This document shows, in pieces, positions 4,923 to 8,640 of a stretch of 8,640 nt of DNA; within the stretch, counting starts at the first letter, position 1, and the number at the start of each line of letters is the position of its first letter. The notes beneath the pieces are model-generated. The model saw only the letters and a program-made list of their open reading frames with translations. It did no database searches and was not told where the DNA came from. The stretch is from contig DYAA01000218.1 of NCBI GenBank assembly GCA_019419405.1, positions 1 through 8,640 of the forward strand, read 5' to 3'. The DNA comes from Collinsella sp. GTDB lineage: Bacteria > Actinomycetota > Coriobacteriia > Coriobacteriales > Coriobacteriaceae. The position numbers were made by a program, and so were the translations under genes.

Positions 4923-6011
4923 CTACCTTTCCGTGCAGCTAATGCAGGGGTCGATGGTCAGGATAATCATGGGCACGTTGGCAAGGAGCACGCCCTGCAG
5001 CGCATGTGTCAGACCCGCCAGGTTCTGCGACGTCGGCGTGCGCACGCGGAAGCGGTCCAGGTTCTTGGTGCCGTTACCGCGCACATAGTAATACGCCTCG
5101 CCGCGCGGCTGCTCAATCACAACCTCGCCGCGTGCGCCGTCGGCCGGCGTAAGCTTGGTGCGCCCGCCGATCCCGTCGTGCGGAATCTTGCCCACAAGCT
5201 CCTTAATGATGTCCATGGCCTGCGTGACCTCGGCACAGCGCACCTGGCAGCGGGCATAGCAATCGCCATCGGTGGCGACAACCGGCTCAAACGCAGCCAG
5301 GTCCGCATAGGCACCGTCGCTAAACATGCGCACGTCGTAGTCCACGCCCGAGGCGCGCCCAAACGGGCCGACCATCGACAGATCCAGCGCGTCCTTCTTG
5401 CTGATCACGCCCACGCCATGCAGGCGCTCGCCACAGCTGACGTCGTCCAAAAACGTATGCACCAGGGCCTCGTAGTCGGGACGCATGGCATCGAGCGTCT
5501 GGACAATGCCAGCCAGCTCGGAGTCCTCAATGTCGTGCTTTAGGCCGCCGATCTCGTTAATCGAAAGGATCACGCGGCCACCGCACGTGCTCTCGAAGAT
5601 CTTGAGAATCTGCTCGCGCAGGGTCCACGACCGATAGAACAGCGCCTCGAAGCCAAAGGCATCGGCGAGCAGGCCCAGCCACAGCAGGTGCGAGTGGATG
5701 CGCGAAAGCTCGTGCAAAATAGTGCGGATATACTGCACGCGGCCGGGCACCTCGATGTCGAGCATGCGCTCGCAGGCGCCGGCATAGCCGTAGCTGTGGC
5801 CCACGGCGCAAATGCCGCAGATGCGCTCGGCGATGTAGCCAAACTGGTGCATGTCGCGCTTTTCGGTGAGCTTCTCGAGTCCGCGGTGCACAAAGCCGAT
5901 CTGCGGAATTGCCTCGATGACGCGGTCGTCCTCGATCACCAGGTCCAGATGAAGCGGCTCGGGCAGCACCGGGTGCTGCGGGCCAAACGGAATTACGGAG
6001 CGATGAGCCAT
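4923..6011 (-). CDS. echE: Ech-type [NiFe] hydrogenase large (catalytic) subunit EchE
   Basis: This 362-residue catalytic subunit would carry the NiFe(CN)2CO site and reduce protons to H2, or the reverse. The N-terminal nickel motif is RICGIC (C65, C68) and the C-terminal one is DPCISC (C356, C359). The chain ends at TER, three residues after the last ligand. The N-terminus IPFGPQHPVLPEP and the PQIGFVHRGLEKL block are typical of group 4 hydrogenase/NuoD relatives, and the length agrees with EchE (about 360). The lack of a C-terminal extension means no cleavage by a maturation protease is expected, as described for Ech-type large subunits. The start at 6011 follows the echD stop by 5 nt. Its ribosome-binding site AAGGAGG (6022-6028) is within the echD end. 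Confidence 0.95.
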   Translation of the reverse strand: MAHRSVIPFGPQHPVLPEPLHLDLVIEDDRVIEAIPQIGFVHRGLEKLTEKRDMHQFGYIAERICGICAVGHSYGYAGACERMLDIEVPGRVQYIRTILHELSRIHSHLLWLGLLADAFGFEALFYRSWTLREQILKIFESTCGGRVILSINEIGGLKHDIEDSELAGIVQTLDAMRPDYEALVHTFLDDVSCGERLHGVGVISKKDALDLSMVGPFGRASGVDYDVRMFSDGAYADLAAFEPVVATDGDCYARCQVRCAEVTQAMDIIKELVGKIPHDGIGGRTKLTPADGARGEVVIEQPRGEAYYYVRGNGTKNLDRFRVRTPTSQNLAGLTHALQGVLLANVPMIILTIDPCISCTER

Positions 6012-6016
6012 GGACC

Positions 6017-6736
6017 TTACGCCTCCTTTTTCTGCTTGTCGCGGGCGGCCTTGGCGGCAAGCGCCGCACGGACCTTGGCCGCTTTCTCGGGATCCATGGC
6101 GGCGAGCTTTGCCTCCATCTCGGCGGCCTTGAGCGCGGCCTTCGCAGCGGCATCGTCATGCTGGGCATCGGAGCCGGCAGCAGCAGCGGGCTGAGCAGCG
6201 GCAGTGCCCGCAGCATCGCCGGCACCCGCGGCACCCTCCCCCGCAGCAGCCGCAGCCGCGGCGGCCTTCTCGGCCGCGGCCTTGCGCGCCTTGGCCTCGG
6301 CGGCCGCGCGGACTTTCATGGCCTTCTCGCGCGCAGCCTTCACCTCGGGCGTGATAACGCTCATGGGCTCGGCAGTCGAGACCTGGTAGAAAAAGCCCTT
6401 AAAGTCGATCTGCATATCGGTGATGGCAAGACCGAATAGGTCGTGCGCTTCGTTTTCAAACGGGAATACCGCCGGATAGTACGAGCTGATGGACGGAATC
6501 TCCTGGTACCGATCAATTCCCTCAACCACCAGGTTCTCGATCGCATAGCTGCCGTCCTGCGCAATATGCTCCTGAGCAGCACGAACGTTGATAAACGTAT
6601 AGACCAGGCGATACGATCCGTCGTCCACACAGCGCTCGGCGTGCATCTGCACAAAGCGCGCGCCGACGCCCTTGAGCGCCTGGACATGCGACAGGAGCTT
6701 GTCGATCCCGACGGTGGTATAGATAGCCTTTTGCAT
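6017..6736 (-). CDS. echD: Ech hydrogenase subunit EchD (NuoC/30-kDa-like) with long alanine-rich tail
   Basis: A 239-residue protein. Residues 1-125 form the NuoC-like domain that joins the small and large subunits; its landmark is YYPAVFPFENEAHDLFGL (86-103), corresponding to the conserved ExE..D.FG block. Known EchD proteins are roughly 110-130 residues, so residues 131-239 are an extra tail. The tail is very rich in Ala, Lys and Glu, with a poly-Ala run near 158-165, a flexible Gly/Ala/Gln part (about 165-195) and two related helical blocks: EKAMKVRAAAEAKAR (137-151) and EKAAKVRAALAAKAAR (217-232). The frame is intact through the tail, and the downstream echE ribosome-binding site is in its last codons. 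The start overlaps the echC stop as TAATG, with AGGAGG at 6744-6749. Confidence 0.88.
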   Translation of the reverse strand: MQKAIYTTVGIDKLLSHVQALKGVGARFVQMHAERCVDDGSYRLVYTFINVRAAQEHIAQDGSYAIENLVVEGIDRYQEIPSISSYYPAVFPFENEAHDLFGLAITDMQIDFKGFFYQVSTAEPMSVITPEVKAAREKAMKVRAAAEAKARKAAAEKAAAAAAAAGEGAAGAGDAAGTAAAQPAAAAGSDAQHDDAAAKAALKAAEMEAKLAAMDPEKAAKVRAALAAKAARDKQKKEA

Positions 6737-7353
6737 TACTCGGCCTCCTTTGCAGCGGCGGGCGTCTCAGCAGGTGCGTCGCCAGCGGCGGGCGCAGCAG
6801 GCTTCCCGGCAGGCGCGTCACCGGCACCGTCAGTCCCGGCCCCCGCAGCCACAAACCCGTCCTCGCCCAGCTCAACGCCACCGTCCCAGGTAGCGGCACC
6901 GCCCACGGTGAGCGGATCGCCACCGGCGCGCAACACGGTCTCCTTCTGGTCCAGGATGCCGCACGCCTCCACGATGGCATCGATCACCGTCTCGGGGCGA
7001 ATGGCGCACCCGGGCGCGTACACGTCCACGGGAATCGCGCGGTCCACGCCGCCGATCACGTTGTAGGCATCGCGGAATACGCCGCCCGAGCATGCGCAGA
7101 TACCGCAGGCCACCACGCACTTGGGCTCGAGCATCTGGTTGTAAATCTGACGCACGACGGGCAGGTTCTGGGCATTGACCGACCCCGTCACCAAAAAGAT
7201 ATCCGCATGCTTGGGGTTGCCGGTGTTGACCACGCCAAAGCGCTCCGCATCGAACAGCGGCGTGAGCGAGGCCAGCACCTCGATATCGCATCCGTTGCAG
7301 CTCGAGCCGTCGTAATGAATAACCCACGGCGAGCGCGACATTTTATGATCCAT
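6736..7353 (-). CDS. echC: Ech hydrogenase small subunit EchC (NuoB-like, 4Fe-4S)
   Basis: A 205-residue subunit that carries the proximal 4Fe-4S cluster next to the NiFe site. Likely ligands are C19 and C22 (SSCNGCDIE), C86 (GICACSGG) and C116 (APGCAIRPE), the CxxC...C...C pattern of NuoB-type small subunits. There is no Tat signal, as expected for a cytoplasm-facing group 4 enzyme. The core ends near residue 142. Residues 143-205 are a Gly/Ala/Pro/Asp-rich tail with repeated GDAPA units, longer than usual for EchC (typically about 140-160 residues in all). The ATG at 7353 is preceded by AGGAGG at 7362-7367, which contains part of the upstream echAB stop TAG. The stop codon shares a base with the echD start. 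Confidence 0.92.
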   Translation of the reverse strand: MDHKMSRSPWVIHYDGSSCNGCDIEVLASLTPLFDAERFGVVNTGNPKHADIFLVTGSVNAQNLPVVRQIYNQMLEPKCVVACGICACSGGVFRDAYNVIGGVDRAIPVDVYAPGCAIRPETVIDAIVEACGILDQKETVLRAGGDPLTVGGAATWDGGVELGEDGFVAAGAGTDGAGDAPAGKPAAPAAGDAPAETPAAAKEAE

Positions 7354-7361
7354 GGATGCCG

Positions 7362-7367
7362 CCTCCT
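7362..7367 (-). promoter_or_regulatory. Ribosome-binding site of echC merged with the upstream stop codon
   Basis: The minus strand reads ATT TAG GAG GCG GCA TCC ATG. The stop codon TAG (7366-7368) of the membrane subunit supplies the first bases of AGGAGG, 8 nt before the echC ATG. Ribosomes terminating here sit on the next start signal, which argues for translational coupling and fixes the echC start. Confidence 0.75.
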
Positions 7368-8640
7368 AAATAAACACGTCGACGAGGATGGGCATAAGGT
7401 TGAGCAGGCCAAACACCAGCGCCACGCCCCAGCCGAGCCTAAAGCAGCTGCGCCAGGTGCTGCGTGCGAAGGTGTTGTCGATCAGCACCTCGACAAAATA
7501 CGTCGCGGCCATCACGACCAGGGCTACGACCCAGCTCACCGGGTTGTCCCAAACAAAGAACATGCCCACCCACATCAAAAACAGCACGGTCTCACACCAG
7601 TGCATAAGGGTCATCTTGGCCAGCGTGCCGCCGCTCATCTCGGTGGCGACGCCCTGGACAATCTCCTGATGCGCGTGATGCGAGTACGAAAGGTCGAACG
7701 GCGACTTGCGTAGCTTGATGGTGAGCACCGCAAGCAGCGCCAAGAAAATGGGCGCGCTGTACACGATGATGGGCGCCGACTGTCCGGTCACGGCGATGGA
7801 ATCAAAGCTATCGGTGGCAAGGTACAGGCCCACGCTCATCAGCAGAACGGCGGGCTCGTAGCTCATGACCTGCAGCAACTCGCGGTCGGCACCGACCTGG
7901 GCAAACGGGCTTTGCGTCGAGGCGGACGCCAGCACCACAAAGATCGCGGCGAGCGTAACCATAAAAGCGCACAGCAGCGTGTTGGAGCCCGACACAAAGA
8001 TGCCGCCGCCCACGACGGTAAAGATGAGCGCGCACGCCATATAGGTATCGTCCATGGTGTTTACGCTGGCAGGGGCCTTGCGCAGCAGCTTGGCAACGTC
8101 GTAGAAGGGCTGCAGCAGGCGCGGGCCCACGCGGCCCTGCATGCGAGCCGAAAGTTTGCGGTCGATGCCGTCGATCAAGCCGCCCGCAAGCGGCGCCAGC
8201 AAGGCAAACGCCACGGTGCCAATAAAGATGCCCACGACGCCCGAACCTTCGAAATACTTGCCGCGCAGCACCGAGGGCGCGCTCATGGCAAGCCGCTCGG
8301 GCCCAATCCATGCGCAACACAGCAGCGCAAACAAGATAATGCTGCAGCACACGACGCTACCCGCGGGGCCAATACGCTTCTCGCCAAGGGCGTCCTCCGA
8401 GTACCAATTGCGCTTTTCGGCCTTCACCTCGTGTCCCATCGAGCCGCGGAAATGGCGATATTTGTCGGTTCCCACGCCCGAAAGGTACACGTTGACGTGC
8501 GGTTTGTTGCTCACGCGGAATGACGTCAGCAGCACCACGGCGATAAAAGCCACGATAACCACCATCAGATACATGGCGTCCTTGCCAATAACGTACGGCA
8601 CGCGGCCAAACACCATGGCCAAGTAAGGCGACACCAGACC
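7366..8640 (-). CDS. Ech hydrogenase membrane subunit: EchA C-terminus fused to EchB (partial, N-terminus off the right edge)
   Basis: This open frame runs to the window edge without a stop; its true start lies outside. Counting from the GTG at 8634, residues 1-116 look like the end of an EchA/NuoL-type antiporter subunit: a helix (about 20-38), then NVYLSGVGTDKYRHF, the NWYSEDALGEKR block and a last helix (about 93-110). From about residue 117 to 422 it is a complete EchB/NuoH-type protein (306 residues): GGLIDGIDRKLSARMQGR, VGPRLLQPFYDVAKLLRK, and the cytoplasmic loop RKSPFDLSYSHHAHQEIVQG followed by EMSGG, with several further helices. NuoH-like subunits anchor the hydrogenase arm and take part in ion translocation; NuoL-like ones form the pump channel. 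EchA and EchB are separate proteins in described ech operons. No ribosome-binding site precedes Met117. Confidence 0.85.
   Translation of the reverse strand, partial: GLVSPYLAMVFGRVPYVIGKDAMYLMVVIVAFIAVVLLTSFRVSNKPHVNVYLSGVGTDKYRHFRGSMGHEVKAEKRNWYSEDALGEKRIGPAGSVVCCSIILFALLCCAWIGPERLAMSAPSVLRGKYFEGSGVVGIFIGTVAFALLAPLAGGLIDGIDRKLSARMQGRVGPRLLQPFYDVAKLLRKAPASVNTMDDTYMACALIFTVVGGGIFVSGSNTLLCAFMVTLAAIFVVLASASTQSPFAQVGADRELLQVMSYEPAVLLMSVGLYLATDSFDSIAVTGQSAPIIVYSAPIFLALLAVLTIKLRKSPFDLSYSHHAHQEIVQGVATEMSGGTLAKMTLMHWCETVLFLMWVGMFFVWDNPVSWVVALVVMAATYFVEVLIDNTFARSTWRSCFRLGWGVALVFGLLNLMPILVDVFI

Noticed and set aside
4391..4942. Plus-strand open frame of 183 codons reaching from unit C into echF
   Set aside because: Most of it is antisense to the two-cluster ferredoxin gene and its start lies inside a palindromic repeat.
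4574..8640. Formate hydrogenlyase (Hyc/Hyf) or respiratory complex I instead of Ech
   Set aside because: The compact order A-B-C-D-E-F, the 362-residue large subunit with nickel-binding CxxC motifs and no C-terminal extension, and the single small ferredoxin subunit fit Ech best. Complex I NuoD lacks the nickel-binding cysteines. Formate dehydrogenase genes are not seen in the window.

Overview
The window looks like chromosome from a high-GC, probably anaerobic actinobacterium. A gut Coriobacteriia (Collinsella-like) is my best guess. This rests on the GC-rich coding sequence, the ferredoxin-type hydrogenase and the HisKA_3/LuxR two-component style. No marker gene fixes the taxon.

Layout. 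(1) Positions 1-1791, minus strand: an ABC-2 exporter made of an ATPase (853-1791) and a downstream permease that runs off the left edge (1-843). (2) 1792-2002: a GC-rich divergent promoter region with palindromes and a -10-like box placed for a leaderless transcript. (3) 2003-3774, plus strand: a membrane histidine kinase and a NarL/LuxR-type response regulator that overlap by ATGA. With the exporter this resembles bacitracin/linearmycin-type sensing and efflux modules, where the kinase pair switches on the exporter. (4) 3775-4573: about 800 bp between convergent operons with no credible gene. It holds three consecutive 154-160 bp imperfect palindromes with a shared terminator-like core, a direct repeat in the gaps between them, and GC-rich hairpins that probably end the hydrogenase operon. 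(5) 4574-8640, minus strand: a group 4 membrane-bound [NiFe] hydrogenase of the Ech type in classic order echA-B-C-D-E-F, read from right to left. The echA end is fused in frame to echB and continues past the right edge.

How the genes work together. The Ech subunits would pass electrons from reduced ferredoxin through the EchF clusters and the EchC cluster to the NiFe site in EchE. H2 evolution would be coupled to ion pumping by the EchA/EchB membrane part. The spacing is very tight (TAATG overlap, stop codons abutting or inside ribosome-binding sites), which points to one co-transcribed and translationally coupled unit.

The least ordinary parts are the three-palindrome array with compensatory arm changes, the EchA-EchB fusion, and the long alanine-rich tails on EchD and EchC.
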